In this document: positions 37,141 to 47,098 of the stretch, piece after piece | Position numbering within the stretch: position 1 is the stretch's first letter | Layout of the letters: each line of letters begins with the position of its first letter | From: Novosphingobium sp. Leaf2 | GTDB taxonomy: Bacteria; Pseudomonadota; Alphaproteobacteria; Sphingomonadales; Sphingomonadaceae | Direction of reading: 5' to 3' | DNA: 64,000 nucleotides | Assembly: GCF_001421325.1 (NCBI RefSeq) | Contig: NZ_LMJY01000001.1 | Coordinates: forward strand, 562,136-626,135 | Made by a program: the position numbers and the translations under genes | The notes under the pieces: generated by a model | What the model was told of the DNA's origin: nothing | The model's input: the letters and a program-made list of their open reading frames with translations, nothing else | The model's database searches: none

Positions 37141-37731
37141 ATGGCCAAGCTCTACTTCTATTATGCCAGCATGAACGCCGGCAAATCGACCACGCTGCTG
37201 CAGGCGGACTTCAATTACCGTGAGCGCGGCATGCGCACGATGCTGTGGACCGCCGCGATCGACGATCGCAGCGCGCGGCTGGGCGACGATCACGCGATCG
37301 AAAGCCGCATCGGCCTGCACGCCACCGCGCACCGGTTTACCGCGCAGACCAACCTGCTGGACCAGGTGCGCGGGGCGCACGCCGCGGACCCGCTCTCGTG
37401 CGTGATGGTGGACGAGGCGCAGTTTCTGACGCCGGAACAGGCATGGCAATGCGCCGATATCGCCGACAAGGCGGGGATACCCGTGCTGTGCTACGGCCTG
37501 CGCACCGATTTTCGCGGCGTGCTGTTTCCCGGCGCCGGCGTGCTGCTGGGCATTGCCGATACGCTGGTGGAGCTGAAAGCGGTGTGCCACTGCGGGCGCA
37601 AGGCTTCGATGAACTTGCGGGTGGATGGCGAAGGCCGCGCGGTGAGCCACGGCGCGCAGACCGAGATCGGCGGCAACGATCGCTACGTGGCGCTGTGCCG
37701 CCGCCATTTCAGCGCTGCGCTGGGCCGGTGA
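37141..37731 (+). CDS. tdk: Thymidine kinase (type II)
   Basis: Tdk phosphorylates thymidine for the nucleotide salvage pathway. The 196-residue product begins 'MAKLYFYYASMNAGKSTTLLQADFNY' with the P-loop near residues 9-17, has 'VMVDEAQFLTPEQ' (Walker B and lid), 'PVLCYGLRTDFRG' and the zinc site 'CHCGRKA...LCRRHF'. Length is normal for the family (about 190-205). ATG at 37141 is chosen because the conserved sequence starts there; an upstream ATG (37108) would add eleven untypical residues. Confidence 0.95.
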   Translation: MAKLYFYYASMNAGKSTTLLQADFNYRERGMRTMLWTAAIDDRSARLGDDHAIESRIGLHATAHRFTAQTNLLDQVRGAHAADPLSCVMVDEAQFLTPEQAWQCADIADKAGIPVLCYGLRTDFRGVLFPGAGVLLGIADTLVELKAVCHCGRKASMNLRVDGEGRAVSHGAQTEIGGNDRYVALCRRHFSAALGR

Positions 37732-37829
37732 GGGCGCACCTGTAACAAAGTGTCCCGACCGTTGGCGGCCAGTTTTCCGCTTCCTACATTCGGCTTTGAT
37801 GGAAGGGAGATTGTGAAGAAGGACCGGAC

Positions 37830-38189
37830 ATGAAAAGCCTGACTTTGTCCCTTGCCGCTGTGGCCCTTGCCCTGCTGGCCGCGATCCCGCCAGCCTCCGC
37901 GCACAACCCCTCCGCCGCCGCGATCCCGTTCGCCGACCACGGCGGAGTGCAGGACTGGCGCGCGCAGGGGGACCATACGGTCTATTTCGAGGACCAGCAG
38001 CGCCACTGGTATCGCGCCACGCTGATGGGCCGCGCCTTCAACCTGCCGTTCGCCGAGCACATCGGCATTGATGCCGGCCCGATCGGCACGCTGGACCGTT
38101 TCGGCGCTATTGAGGTCGGCGGGCAGCATTATCCTTTCACGTCGTTCGAAAGGGTGTCTGGTCCGCCGGTAAAAACCAGAGGCAAATGA
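37830..38189 (+). CDS. Hypothetical periplasmic protein (DUF6491-like)
   Basis: A 119-residue protein with a signal peptide ('MKSLTLSLAAVALALLAAIPPASA') and a mature part 'IPFADHGGVQDWRAQGDHTVYFEDQQRHWYRATLMGRAFNLPFAEHIGIDAGPIGTLDRFGAIEVGGQHYPFTSFERVSGPP' split over several short conserved stretches. The 'I.F....I.DW.......LYI......WY.A.L...C..L' arrangement recalls DUF6491 proteins, though the usual cysteine is absent. AAGGA lies six bases before the ATG. Function unknown. Confidence 0.65.
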   Translation: MKSLTLSLAAVALALLAAIPPASAHNPSAAAIPFADHGGVQDWRAQGDHTVYFEDQQRHWYRATLMGRAFNLPFAEHIGIDAGPIGTLDRFGAIEVGGQHYPFTSFERVSGPPVKTRGK

Positions 38190-38267
38190 CGGATAATTGA
38201 ATCCGGATAGATTGACAGTTTTACCCGGATCAATATGTGCGGGCTCCTGATTGTGTCGGAGTGCGCT

Positions 38268-38774
38268 GTGTCGGTTACCGTGTTCTATAAAGACGATGTG
38301 ATCGCGCGGGGGCAGCCGGCGGATTTTGCCGCTGCCCTGCGCGATCTCGCTCCGCTGGCCCGGAGCGCTGATCTGCTGGCGTTCGACGATGAGACCGGCC
38401 GGCAGGTGGATCTTGAACTGGACGCTCCCGCCGCGCCGCGCCCGCGTGGCCGGCCCGCGCTTGGCGTGGAGGCTCGCGAAATCACCCTGATGCCCCGGCA
38501 CTGGGAATGGCTGGCGCGGCAGCCGGGCGGCGCGTCGGTCACCTTGCGCAAGCTGGTGGAGGGGGCGATGCGGGCCGGGCGCAGCCAGCGCGAATGCCTG
38601 GATGCGGCGTGCAATTTCCTCACCGTGATGGCCGGCGACCGCCCCGGTTATCAAGAGGCGATCCGCGCGCTGTACGCCGGGGACCGCGACAATTTCGACG
38701 CCTTGTGCGTGCTGTGGCCCACCGCCGTCGCCCGCCATGCCCGCACGCTGGCCTGGCCGCAGGACGCAAGCTGA
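38268..38774 (+). CDS. DUF2239 family protein
   Basis: A 168-residue soluble protein with the DUF2239 signature 'PRGRPALGVEAREITLMPRHWEWLARQPGGASVTLRKLVEGA', containing the nearly invariant 'GRP.LGV..REVTLLPRHWEWL' block, and a C-terminal 'ACNFLTVMAGDRPGYQEAIRALYAGDRDNF'. The family has no known function; the central block looks like a small nucleic-acid-binding or regulatory motif. GTG at 38268 is preferred because GGAG lies six bases upstream; ATG at 38235 is the alternative. It overlaps truB by one base (TGATG). Confidence 0.82.
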   Translation: MSVTVFYKDDVIARGQPADFAAALRDLAPLARSADLLAFDDETGRQVDLELDAPAAPRPRGRPALGVEAREITLMPRHWEWLARQPGGASVTLRKLVEGAMRAGRSQRECLDAACNFLTVMAGDRPGYQEAIRALYAGDRDNFDALCVLWPTAVARHARTLAWPQDAS

Positions 38775-39679
38775 TGCCGCATGGCTGGATCATTCTCGAC
38801 AAGCCGGTCGGCCTTGGCTCCACCCAGGCGGTGGCCGCGGTAAAGCGCAACCTGCGTGAGGCGGGCTATGGCAAGAAGGTGAAAGTGGGCCACGGCGGTA
38901 CGCTGGACCCGCTGGCCTCCGGCGTCCTTCCGATCGCGCTGGGCGAGGCGACCAAGCTGACCGGGCGGATGCTCGATGCCAGCAAGGCCTATGCCTTTAC
39001 CGTGCGGTTCGGAGAGGAGACCGACACCCTTGATCTGGAAGGCGCGGTGATCGCCACCAGCGACGTGCGGCCGACGCGCGAACAGGTGGAAGCGGTGCTG
39101 GCCCGCTTCACCGGGCCGATCGCACAAGTGCCGCCTGCCTATTCCGCGCTGAAGGTGGATGGCGCGCGGGCATACGATCTGGCGCGCGCGGGGGTGGACG
39201 TGACGCTCAAGGCGCGCGAAGTCACCATCCATGACCTGCGGCTGGAGCGGTTCGACCCGGCGGACGGGGCTACGCTGATGGCGCACGTATCCAAGGGCAC
39301 CTACATTCGCAGTCTGGCGCGCGACATCGCGCAGGCGCTGGGAAGCTGCGGCACCGTAACTATGCTGCGGCGGACCAAGGCCGGGCCGTTCGACCTATCG
39401 CAGGCGATTTCGCTGGACAAATTGAACGATGTGGGTAAGGGCGCGCCTCTTGAACACGTACTCTTGCCGCTGGAGGCGGGGCTGGACGACATCCCGGCCA
39501 TCGACCTCGACCCGGAGCAGGCAAGGGCGGTCCGACAGGGCCGCGTTCTCGCCGGAATGCCCCAGGCAGACGGGCTCTACTGCGCATGTCAGGGCACCGT
39601 CCCTGTGGCACTGGTAGAGATTACGGACGGCAGCGTCCGCGTTTCCCGGGGTTTCAATCTTTCGGATGTCGCGGAGTAG
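38774..39679 (+). CDS. truB: tRNA pseudouridine-55 synthase
   Basis: TruB makes pseudouridine 55 in the T-loop of tRNAs. The 301-residue product has '[17 protein letters not shown]', the catalytic motif '[24 protein letters not shown]' with Asp45 as nucleophile, '[19 protein letters not shown]' and '[19 protein letters not shown]' (RNA-binding). The C-terminal PUA-like part ends at '[11 protein letters not shown]'. rpsO follows after five bases, the common truB-rpsO-pnp arrangement. Confidence 0.96.
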   Translation: MPHGWIILDKPVGLGSTQAVAAVKRNLREAGYGKKVKVGHGGTLDPLASGVLPIALGEATKLTGRMLDASKAYAFTVRFGEETDTLDLEGAVIATSDVRPTREQVEAVLARFTGPIAQVPPAYSALKVDGARAYDLARAGVDVTLKAREVTIHDLRLERFDPADGATLMAHVSKGTYIRSLARDIAQALGSCGTVTMLRRTKAGPFDLSQAISLDKLNDVGKGAPLEHVLLPLEAGLDDIPAIDLDPEQARAVRQGRVLAGMPQADGLYCACQGTVPVALVEITDGSVRVSRGFNLSDVAE

Positions 39680-39684
39680 AAGTT

Positions 39685-39954
39685 ATGTCGGTTACCCCTG
39701 AGAAGAAGCTGGATATCATCACGGACAACGCCCGCGCCACTGGCGATACGGGCAGCCCGGAAGTTCAGGTCGCGATCCTGACGGAGCGCATCAAGAACCT
39801 GACCGAGCACTTCAAGGCACACCACAAGGACAACCACTCGCGTCGCGGTCTGCTGGCCATGGTCAACAAGCGCCGCTCGCTGCTGGACTACCTGAAGAAG
39901 AAGGATGTGGCGCGGTACAACTCGCTCATCCAGAAGCTGGGTCTGCGTAAGTAA
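39685..39954 (+). CDS. rpsO: 30S ribosomal protein S15
   Basis: S15 binds 16S rRNA helix 22 and starts central-domain assembly. The 89-residue product contains '[37 protein letters not shown]', the family signature, and ends '[12 protein letters not shown]'. Length equals E. coli S15. GGAGTAGAAGTT before the ATG supplies the ribosome site. A strong terminator follows ten bases after the stop. Confidence 0.98.
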   Translation: MSVTPEKKLDIITDNARATGDTGSPEVQVAILTERIKNLTEHFKAHHKDNHSRRGLLAMVNKRRSLLDYLKKKDVARYNSLIQKLGLRK

Positions 39955-39964
39955 GATCGAGTGA

Positions 39965-39988
39965 CGGCCCGCTTCGGCGGGCCGTTTT
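39965..39988 (+). terminator. Rho-independent terminator after rpsO
   Basis: CGGCCCGC and GCGGGCCG form a perfect 8-bp stem closed by a stable TTCG tetraloop, followed by TTTT. It lies ten bases after the rpsO stop and separates rpsO from pnp, allowing only partial read-through. Confidence 0.9.
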
Positions 39989-40197
39989 GCATGTGCGGCC
40001 CGCGATGTGGTAAGAGCCTATCGCGCATTCGCACGGCGTGGCTGGCAGGAATGCCGCCCGCGCTTACAATACCAGGCATCTCCCGCAATTCGGCGGGGGG
40101 CCTTGGGGCCTTCGAAAAAGCCCCGCACCGGACCGGGACGGTACCCCGGCAGTAAGCCCCGCCGTTGCAATAGGGCCGGTGGGTCGAGGAAAAACCT

Positions 40198-42510
40198 ATG
40201 TTCGACGTCAAGACTGTAAGCATGGAGTGGGGCGGCAAGACCCTCACTCTCGAAACCGGCCGCATCGCTCGCCAGGCGAACGGCGCGGTCCTCGCCACCT
40301 ACGGCGAAACCGTGGTGCTGTGCGCCGTTACCGCCGCCAAGTCGGTGAAGGAAGGGCAGGATTTCTTCCCGCTCACCGTGCACTACCAGGAAAAGTTTTC
40401 CGCAGCCGGTCGCATCCCCGGTGGCTTCTTCAAGCGTGAGCGCGGCGCGACCGAAAAGGAAACGCTGACCAGCCGCCTGATCGACCGTCCGATCCGCCCG
40501 CTGTTCCCCGAAGGTTTCTACAACGAAATCAACGTCATCGCCCAGGTCCTGAGCTATGACGGTGAAACCGAGGCCGACGTGGTCGCGATGATCGCCGCCT
40601 CTGCCGCGCTGACCATTTCGGGCGTGCCGTTCATGGGCCCGATCGCCGCCGCGCGCGTTGGCTTCGTCGATGGCGAATACACGCTCAACCCCAAGCAGGA
40701 CGCCGCCCTCAAGGACGGTCGCCTCGATCTCGTCGTCGCCGCCACCGGCGATGCCGTGATGATGGTGGAATCGGAAGCCAAGGAGCTGACCGAGGAAGAA
40801 ATGCTGGGCGCCGTCATGTTTGCGCATGACGAAATCCGCAAGGTCGTAAACCTCATCATCGACCTGGCCGAAAAGGCCGCGAAGGAGCCTTGGGAAGTCG
40901 ACCTGTCGGACAACACCGCCGACATCAAGGCCAAGCTCAAGAAGGCCGTCGGCAAGGACGTTGCCGCCGCCTACAAGCTGACCGACAAGTCGGCCCGCTC
41001 CGAGGCGCTCAACGCCGCGCGCGCCAAGGCCAAGGACGCTTTCGCGAGCGAGAGCCCGCAGGTTCAGATGATCGCCATCAAGTCCATGAAGAAGGTCGAG
41101 GCGGACATCGTGCGCACCGCCATCCTCAAGGACGGCAAGCGCATCGACGGCCGCAAGCTCGACCAGGTTCGCCCGATCGAGGCGATCGTGGGCTTCCTGC
41201 CGCGCACGCACGGTTCCTCGCTGTTCACGCGCGGTGAAACGCAGGCGATCTGCACCACCACGCTGGGCACCAAGGAAGCCGAACAGATGATCGACGGCCT
41301 CGAAGGCCTGTCGTACTCGTCGTTCATGCTGCACTACAACTTCCCGCCGTACTCGGTGGGCGAGGTCGGTCGCTTCGGCGCGCCGGGTCGCCGCGAAGTG
41401 GGCCACGGTAAGCTGGCATGGCGTGCGCTGCACCCCGTGCTGCCCGCCAAGGAAGACTTCCCCTACACCATCCGCGTCCTGTCCGACATCACCGAGTCCA
41501 ACGGCTCGTCCTCGATGGCGACGGTGTGCGGCGGTTCGCTCTCGATGATGGATGCCGGCGTGCCGCTGGTCCGCCCGGTTTCGGGCATCGCCATGGGCCT
41601 GATCCTGGAAGGCGACGATTTCGCCGTCCTGTCAGACATTCTGGGCGACGAAGATCACCTGGGCGACATGGACTTCAAGGTCGCAGGCACCGAACTTGGC
41701 ATCACCACGATGCAGATGGACATCAAGATCGCCGGCATCACCAAGGAAATCATGGGCAAGGCGCTGGAGCAGGCGAAGGCCGGCCGTGCGCACATCCTGG
41801 GTGAAATGACCAAGGCCCTTGGTTCGTCGCGCAACGAGCTGTCGGCCCACGCCCCGCGCATCGAGACGATCCAGATCGACAAGTCGAAGATCCGCGACAT
41901 CATCGGCACCGGCGGCAAAGTCATCCGCGAAATCGTGGCCGAAACCGGCGCCAAGGTGGACATCGACGATGAAGGGATCATCAAGATCTCCTCGTCCGAC
42001 ACCGCGCAGATCGAAGCGGCCAAGAAGTGGATCCTGGGCATCGTCGAGGAAGCGGAAGTCGGCAAGGTGTATGACGGCAAGGTCGTCAACATCGTCGATT
42101 TCGGCGCGTTCGTGAACTTCATGGGTGGCAAGGACGGCCTCGTCCACGTCTCCGAGATGCGCAACGAGCGGGTCGAGAAGCCCACCGACGTGGTCAAGGA
42201 AGGCCAGGCCGTGAAGGTCAAGGTCCTCGAGATCGACCAGCGCGGCAAGGTGCGTCTGTCGATGCGCGTCGTCGATCAGGAAACCGGCGCTGAGCTGGAA
42301 GATACCCGTCCGGCCCGCGAACCGCGTGGCGATCGCCCCGAGCGTAGCGGTGGCGGCGATCGCGGTGGTGACCGTCGTGGTCCGCGCCGTGATGGCGGTG
42401 GCCGTGGCGGCGATCGTCCGCGCGGCGATCGCGGCCCGCGTCGCGATGGCGGCGGCGACAATGGTGGCGGCAACCCCGACCACCTGCCGGCCTTCCTCAA
42501 GGAAGACTGA
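40198..42510 (+). CDS. pnp: Polyribonucleotide nucleotidyltransferase (PNPase)
   Basis: PNPase degrades RNA 3' to 5' by phosphorolysis. The 770-residue product has two RNase PH domains (about 1-215 and 300-540, with '[36 protein letters not shown]' split by the active-site Asp region '[16 protein letters not shown]'), a KH domain ('[25 protein letters not shown]') and an S1 domain ('[33 protein letters not shown]'). A long Gly/Arg/Asp tail from about residue 705 resembles an RGG-type RNA-binding extension. GAGGA precedes the ATG. The roughly 210-base leader after the rpsO terminator fits the autoregulated pnp leaders of other bacteria. Confidence 0.98.
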   Translation: MFDVKTVSMEWGGKTLTLETGRIARQANGAVLATYGETVVLCAVTAAKSVKEGQDFFPLTVHYQEKFSAAGRIPGGFFKRERGATEKETLTSRLIDRPIRPLFPEGFYNEINVIAQVLSYDGETEADVVAMIAASAALTISGVPFMGPIAAARVGFVDGEYTLNPKQDAALKDGRLDLVVAATGDAVMMVESEAKELTEEEMLGAVMFAHDEIRKVVNLIIDLAEKAAKEPWEVDLSDNTADIKAKLKKAVGKDVAAAYKLTDKSARSEALNAARAKAKDAFASESPQVQMIAIKSMKKVEADIVRTAILKDGKRIDGRKLDQVRPIEAIVGFLPRTHGSSLFTRGETQAICTTTLGTKEAEQMIDGLEGLSYSSFMLHYNFPPYSVGEVGRFGAPGRREVGHGKLAWRALHPVLPAKEDFPYTIRVLSDITESNGSSSMATVCGGSLSMMDAGVPLVRPVSGIAMGLILEGDDFAVLSDILGDEDHLGDMDFKVAGTELGITTMQMDIKIAGITKEIMGKALEQAKAGRAHILGEMTKALGSSRNELSAHAPRIETIQIDKSKIRDIIGTGGKVIREIVAETGAKVDIDDEGIIKISSSDTAQIEAAKKWILGIVEEAEVGKVYDGKVVNIVDFGAFVNFMGGKDGLVHVSEMRNERVEKPTDVVKEGQAVKVKVLEIDQRGKVRLSMRVVDQETGAELEDTRPAREPRGDRPERSGGGDRGGDRRGPRRDGGGRGGDRPRGDRGPRRDGGGDNGGGNPDHLPAFLKED

Positions 42511-42532
42511 TCGCAACCGATCACTGACAGGA

Positions 42533-42560
42533 AAAGGCCGGGAGCGATCTCGGCCTTTTT
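42533..42560 (+). terminator. Rho-independent terminator after pnp
   Basis: AAAGGCCG (42533-42540) pairs with CGGCCTTT around a ten-base loop and is followed by further T residues. It lies 22 bases after the pnp stop and also sits at the end of the convergent beta-helix gene. Confidence 0.85.
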
Positions 42561-42563
42561 CGT

Positions 42564-44444
42564 TCACTTATGCGTAATACGCGGGGACGGCCCGCTGGTC
42601 GGCGCATCGGGCTTGGGCGCCTGTACACCGTCGCGCCCACTGATCTGCACCGTGACGTCGGAGCCGAGTGCACCGTGCCAGGTCATCACCGTGTCCGGCC
42701 GGCGGTTGGCCGCAATGGCGGCGGGGGTCGCCTGATTGTCAATACGCAGGTGAATATGGTCCGTCGTAACGCCGGTGTAGCGGTTGGCGATCACGACGTG
42801 CGCCTGCTCGTTCGTGTCGGTGATCAGCGTTATATCGAGGTCGAGATGGCGCGCGCCCCCTGCGAATGCGGTGCCATCGCCCAGAACCAGCCGCGTATCG
42901 GTCGCCACGATCTTGCCCGTCAGCCACGATCCGATCAGGCCGGGCCCGCAATTGCGCACGACCAGGGAGATCTGCCCTTGCTGGGTGCGGAAGCGGCCAA
43001 GATTGCCCGGTGGCGCCGGGTTGTCGGCGATGTCAGGGCCGGGGGCGTGCATCTGGATGCGGCGGTTCTCCGCAAATTCGCCGTCGAGCGCGAAGGCCCC
43101 ACCGGACTTGCCAGGAATGCCGTAGCAATCGGTGATCTCGACATCGATGATCCGGCCTCGTCCAAGCCCGGTCCACCCTTCGATGCCGACGTAGCAATCC
43201 TGGATCTTGCACCCCTGCACATCGACCATGCATCCGTTGGGGTTCAGGCCCTGTCCGTTGGAATGCAGGAAGGTGGAATTGCGCACCGTCAGTTTTGCGG
43301 CGGGATCGTCGGTTGCGTAGACGGTCTCACCGCGCCACCCGGTCATCACGCAATCGAGGATAGTGATGTCGGCGCCGCGCAGATCCGCGCGGCTGCGGAT
43401 GCCCTTGTGGGTGATGTCCCAGCCCGCCCCGTCCGCAAGCCGTGCGGGCCAGCCGTAATACCCCGATTTGCGCGTTGCGCCGTCGATCACCAGGTGTTCC
43501 AGCGTCAGCGACTGGCGTGGGCTTGTGCGATCCAGCACGCGGCGTTCGATGGGGCGGGTGGCGTAGAGATAGAAGCCGCTGCCGCGCCACACTTTGCCGT
43601 CCACCACCTGGAACGCCTGGCCGGGGGTGGTGCCATCGGGCGAAACGCCGCCTGGCGACAGGAAGCGTAGCGTCGAGCGGGCGGAACCCAGCCCGATCAT
43701 ATGGATCTGCTGGTCCGGCGCGATCACGATCCCGTGCCCGTCCACCGCTTCGGTGAAGGGCGGGGAGGTGCGCTTCGGGAACCACACGGTGTACAAAGGG
43801 GCGGACAGGCCGATCTTCGTCACGCCTACCGTTGCTGCATAATCCACCGTCGCCTGGATGGCGGCGCGATCGTCTATCCTGCCGCTGCCCGAAGGATCCC
43901 CGCGAGCGCCGCCTTGCTCCACGGTGATCATGCCGCCGGTGGGATTGAGGCGAAAGCAGCGCCCGTTCGCCGTCGTCACGCAAAACCGGGGATGGTCGCG
44001 GGCAAGATCAGGCGTGGCGAGCGCATCCGAAACATAGTCCGCTGCGCCGCTGCCGTGGCTGTCCCAGCCTTCGGTGCGCAAGGCACGCAGGTGTGCGGGC
44101 GGGGCCATGTGAACAAGATCGGCGAACAGCCCGCCGTCATCTGGGGTAGTGGCTATGCCGGCCATGCCTGGCGCCATGCGGTGGGATGCCACTACACTGC
44201 GCGCGGCGCTGAGCAGTTGCACCTGCACAGGGCGCGATGCATCGAGATAGATCGCCGGGAAATGTCCCAGCATGTCGGACATTACGGGATTGGGGTGCCG
44301 CAACACCAGGCCGGCGTCCGCATAGATAACCGCGTCCTTGCCAGGAATGTCTGTCCGCACGAACCGGAGGGCCATGCCGCCACATGGCGCGCAGCTGCCG
44401 GCATGGGCGTGGAGCAACGGGCTGACGTATTTGATGGCCTGCAA
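42564..44444 (-). CDS. Right-handed parallel beta-helix protein (pectate-lyase-like fold)
   Basis: A 626-residue protein. The middle and C-terminal parts (about residues 200-600) show the repeating short strands of a parallel beta-helix: 'LTLEHLVIDG', 'ITILDCVMTGW', 'LTVRNSTFLHSNGQGL', 'VDVQGCKIQDCYVGIEGW', 'RIIDVEITDCYGIPGKSGG', typical of pectate lyase, tailspike or polysaccharide-acting folds. The N-terminal 170 residues do not resemble this. No signal peptide is visible. TTG at 44444 is chosen because GGAGG lies six bases upstream; ATG at 44375 is an alternative. Substrate unknown; a polysaccharide is a guess from the fold. Confidence 0.72.
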   Translation of the reverse strand: MQAIKYVSPLLHAHAGSCAPCGGMALRFVRTDIPGKDAVIYADAGLVLRHPNPVMSDMLGHFPAIYLDASRPVQVQLLSAARSVVASHRMAPGMAGIATTPDDGGLFADLVHMAPPAHLRALRTEGWDSHGSGAADYVSDALATPDLARDHPRFCVTTANGRCFRLNPTGGMITVEQGGARGDPSGSGRIDDRAAIQATVDYAATVGVTKIGLSAPLYTVWFPKRTSPPFTEAVDGHGIVIAPDQQIHMIGLGSARSTLRFLSPGGVSPDGTTPGQAFQVVDGKVWRGSGFYLYATRPIERRVLDRTSPRQSLTLEHLVIDGATRKSGYYGWPARLADGAGWDITHKGIRSRADLRGADITILDCVMTGWRGETVYATDDPAAKLTVRNSTFLHSNGQGLNPNGCMVDVQGCKIQDCYVGIEGWTGLGRGRIIDVEITDCYGIPGKSGGAFALDGEFAENRRIQMHAPGPDIADNPAPPGNLGRFRTQQGQISLVVRNCGPGLIGSWLTGKIVATDTRLVLGDGTAFAGGARHLDLDITLITDTNEQAHVVIANRYTGVTTDHIHLRIDNQATPAAIAANRRPDTVMTWHGALGSDVTVQISGRDGVQAPKPDAPTSGPSPRITHK

Positions 44445-44570
44445 ATGGCACCTCCGGCACGCGGCTGCCCCGCCGCGCGGATCTGCCACAGGCCATTCCC
44501 GCCGTCCATCCCGGGCCGGGCAAACGGTGCTACAATTTGGTTTAGCGCCGCCCCCGCAGGGTGACCGGCT

Positions 44571-45308
44571 CTAGGGTGCCGCGTTAGGGGCCGACGCGGG
44601 TGCAGGGACCGAAGCGGAGGCGGGTACCGCAGCCGTAGGCGGGGCCGAGGTTCGCCGTGCGGTGAGGATTTTCACCGGCGGCTCCAGCATTTGCCCGCGC
44701 ATCACGCCTTCACCCTTGGTGGCGGAAAGCGGCGCGTTCCAGATTGCCTTCACCACGTCCATCCCCGCAACCACGTGCCCGAACGCGGCAAAGCCGGCAC
44801 GGGTGTCAGGATCGGTAGCGGCGGGATTGGCGTCCAGCGTTACGACATCGCCGATCATGATCGTGAAGTCCGCCGTGGCCGTGCCGGGCGCATAGCGCGC
44901 CATCGAGATGGTGCCCGACGTGTGGCTGAGGCCCGTAACGTTGGTGGGCTCGTGCGCCACCGGAGGCAGAACTTTGCCCGGCAGGCCTTGCAGGCCACCT
45001 TGCAGCAGGCCGGTGGGCGTGGTTCCCCAGTCCAGATGCATGGCGCGATAGAACGTCGTGCCATCGAGCCGCTTGGTGTCCACGTACTTCAGGAAGTTGG
45101 CGACGGTTAGCGGCGCATGGGTCTTGTCGAGCGCAAGGGTTATAACACCCTGCGACGTGGTGAGGGCCACGTAGACGTACGTTGCCGGGACGGGCGCGGG
45201 GGCCGGGGCGGCTGCAGTGGCCGGCGCCGGGCCTGTGTCCTGCGCGTGCACGGACAGCGGCAGCAATAGCACCAGCGACGCCAGCCCAGCCCTGGCGATC
45301 CGGCGCAT
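44571..45308 (-). CDS. Periplasmic peptidyl-prolyl cis-trans isomerase (cyclophilin type)
   Basis: A 245-residue cyclophilin with a signal peptide ('MRRIARAGLASLVLLLPLSVHAQD'), an Ala/Pro linker and the PPIase domain: 'ITLALDKTHAPLTVANFLKYVDTKRLDGTTFYRAM', 'GTISMARYAPGTATADFTIMIGD' and 'AAFGHVVAGMDVVKAIW'. The active-site Arg in 'FYRAM' and the 'FGHVV' block are present. It ends in a Pro/Ala tail. Probably assists folding in the periplasm. ATG at 45326 is an alternative start. Confidence 0.9.
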   Translation of the reverse strand: MRRIARAGLASLVLLLPLSVHAQDTGPAPATAAAPAPAPVPATYVYVALTTSQGVITLALDKTHAPLTVANFLKYVDTKRLDGTTFYRAMHLDWGTTPTGLLQGGLQGLPGKVLPPVAHEPTNVTGLSHTSGTISMARYAPGTATADFTIMIGDVVTLDANPAATDPDTRAGFAAFGHVVAGMDVVKAIWNAPLSATKGEGVMRGQMLEPPVKILTARRTSAPPTAAVPASASVPAPASAPNAAP

Positions 45309-45331
45309 GCTACTATGGCCCCCCATGCCGG

Positions 45332-46048
45332 TCAGCGAACCCGCGGACCACCGAAGGGCAGCGGCGGCGGCGCCCGGCGCGCACCGCGCGGCAGCTGCGC
45401 CTGATAAGCACGACCGCAATGTTCCACGCAATACGGGAAGCCGGGGTTCACCTTTTCACCGCAGAAGTGGAAGTCAGGCTCACCAGGGTGGCCCATCGGC
45501 CAGCGGCAGATCCGGTCGTTAAGGTCGAGCAGGCTGGTCTTGCCGGAGATTTCCGCGCTCGGCTTGGCGGGAACCAGACGGCGCGGCGGCGCGGGCGGAA
45601 TGGGCGGCTGCTGATCGCCAGGCCCCTGACGCAGGAAGCCGCCGGGGCCAACCGAGACGATACGCGGCTGCGGAGCGGCTGGAGGGGGCGTCGGTGCTGC
45701 GTCCATCGACGGCTCGGGCGCACGCGGCGATGGCGCCGCCGGGGCAACAGGCCGCGCGACGTGCGGGGCAGGGGCGCGCTCTGCTACCGGCTCGGACGGC
45801 GCGGGCGCGGCTTCCGGCTTTGGTTTTCGCGGCGCGGCAGCGGCGGTAACGCCGGCAGGAGCAGCGGGGCGCGCGGGCTTCTCGTTGGCCTTGACCGGAG
45901 ACGGGCGTGCTTTCAGGCCCAGGCGATGGGCTTTGCCGATCACCGCGTTGCGGCTGACGCCGCCGAGATCTTCCGCGATCTGGCTGGCGGTGGAACCACC
46001 CTCCCACATCTTGGTCAGCTTCTCGATCCGTTCGTCCGTCCAGCTCAT
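45332..46048 (-). CDS. gcrA: GcrA family cell-cycle regulator
   Basis: GcrA is a sigma-70-interacting transcription factor found in alphaproteobacteria that reads CcrM-methylated promoters. The 238-residue product starts with the canonical 'MSWTDERIEKLTKMWEGGSTASQIAEDLGGVSRNAVIGKAHRLGL', has a long Pro/Ala linker (about 50-165) and a Cys/His-rich C-terminal part 'RICRWPMGHPGEPDFHFCGEKVNPGFPYCVEHC', the sigma-binding region. The linker is longer than in Caulobacter GcrA (173 aa in total). Confidence 0.95.
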   Translation of the reverse strand: MSWTDERIEKLTKMWEGGSTASQIAEDLGGVSRNAVIGKAHRLGLKARPSPVKANEKPARPAAPAGVTAAAAPRKPKPEAAPAPSEPVAERAPAPHVARPVAPAAPSPRAPEPSMDAAPTPPPAAPQPRIVSVGPGGFLRQGPGDQQPPIPPAPPRRLVPAKPSAEISGKTSLLDLNDRICRWPMGHPGEPDFHFCGEKVNPGFPYCVEHCGRAYQAQLPRGARRAPPPLPFGGPRVR

Positions 46049-46147
46049 TTCAATTCCATCACATCGAAGGAGGGCAATTTTCAGAATCGCCCCCGATTTT
46101 CCAGCCGCCGCTTGCCTCGGAACGCATCAGCCGATAGTCGCGGGGCC

Positions 46148-47041
46148 ATGGCCGATCAACCCCAATCGCGTGAACTGCCTGGCACCGCCGGCATCCTGGC
46201 TCCTGAAGGGGCCCCGGCAAGCCGGTTTCCACCCAAGGGCCAGCCGGTGATCCACACGGTCAACTGGGAAGGGCTCAAGACCCTTTATATGAAGGAAGTT
46301 CGCCGCTTCTTCAAGGTGCAGACCCAGACGATCTGGGCACCGGCGATCACGACAATGATGTTCCTGGTGATCTTCACCGTGGCGATGGGCCGAGGCAACC
46401 GGGAAATGCTGGGCGTCAACTTCGCCACGTTCGTCGCGCCGGGCCTGATCGTGATGGGCATGATGCAGAACGCGTTCGCCAATTCCAGCTTCTCGTTCCT
46501 GGCCGGCAAGATCCAGGGGACCATCATCGACTTCCTGATGCCGCCGCTGACCGAGGGCGAACTGATGCTGGCGATGGTCGGCGCGGCGGTTACCCGCGCG
46601 CTCCTGGTGGGCCTGGCGCTGAGCGCGGCGATGCTGCTCTGGCCGGGCGTCAACCTGTCGATGGCGCACCCATGGGCGGTGGTGTGGTTCGGCCTCGTCG
46701 GATCGGTGTTCCTCGCGCTGCTGGGGCTGCTGACCTCGATCTGGGCGGAAAAGTTCGATCACAACGCGGCGGTCACCAACTTCGTGATCGCCCCGCTCTC
46801 GCTGCTGTCGGGCACCTTCTACGTGATCGACAACCTGGCCCCGGCCTTCCAGGCGATCAGCCGGGCCAACCCGTTCTTCTACGTCATCTCCGGCTTTCGC
46901 TTCGGTTTCCTCGGCGCAAGCGACATCGGCGATACCAACATGGCGGTATTGCACGGCGCGATCGGCATGGGGGTGGTTGACGTCGTGCTGGCGGTGGTGA
47001 CGTTCCTGGTACTGCGCTCGGGCTGGAAGCTCAAAGGTTAA
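46148..47041 (+). CDS. ABC-2 type transporter permease
   Basis: A 297-residue integral membrane protein with six predicted helices after a cytoplasmic N-terminus: 'LYMKEVRRFFKVQTQTIWAPAITTMMFLVIFTVAMG' opens the first, and 'GTIIDFLMPPLTEGELMLAMVGAAVTRALLVG' carries the ABC-2 permease signature 'G...D....PL'. The final helices are 'NPFFYVISGFRFGF' and 'MGVVDVVLAVVTFLVL'. It matches the YadH-like export permeases. The ATPase partner is not adjacent. It is divergent from gcrA by about 100 bases. Confidence 0.88.
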   Translation: MADQPQSRELPGTAGILAPEGAPASRFPPKGQPVIHTVNWEGLKTLYMKEVRRFFKVQTQTIWAPAITTMMFLVIFTVAMGRGNREMLGVNFATFVAPGLIVMGMMQNAFANSSFSFLAGKIQGTIIDFLMPPLTEGELMLAMVGAAVTRALLVGLALSAAMLLWPGVNLSMAHPWAVVWFGLVGSVFLALLGLLTSIWAEKFDHNAAVTNFVIAPLSLLSGTFYVIDNLAPAFQAISRANPFFYVISGFRFGFLGASDIGDTNMAVLHGAIGMGVVDVVLAVVTFLVLRSGWKLKG

Positions 47042-47098
47042 CCGCGCGCGCGACGCGGTAGCCGCAAGAACTTACCATAAATCGTTAACGGAAAGTTA

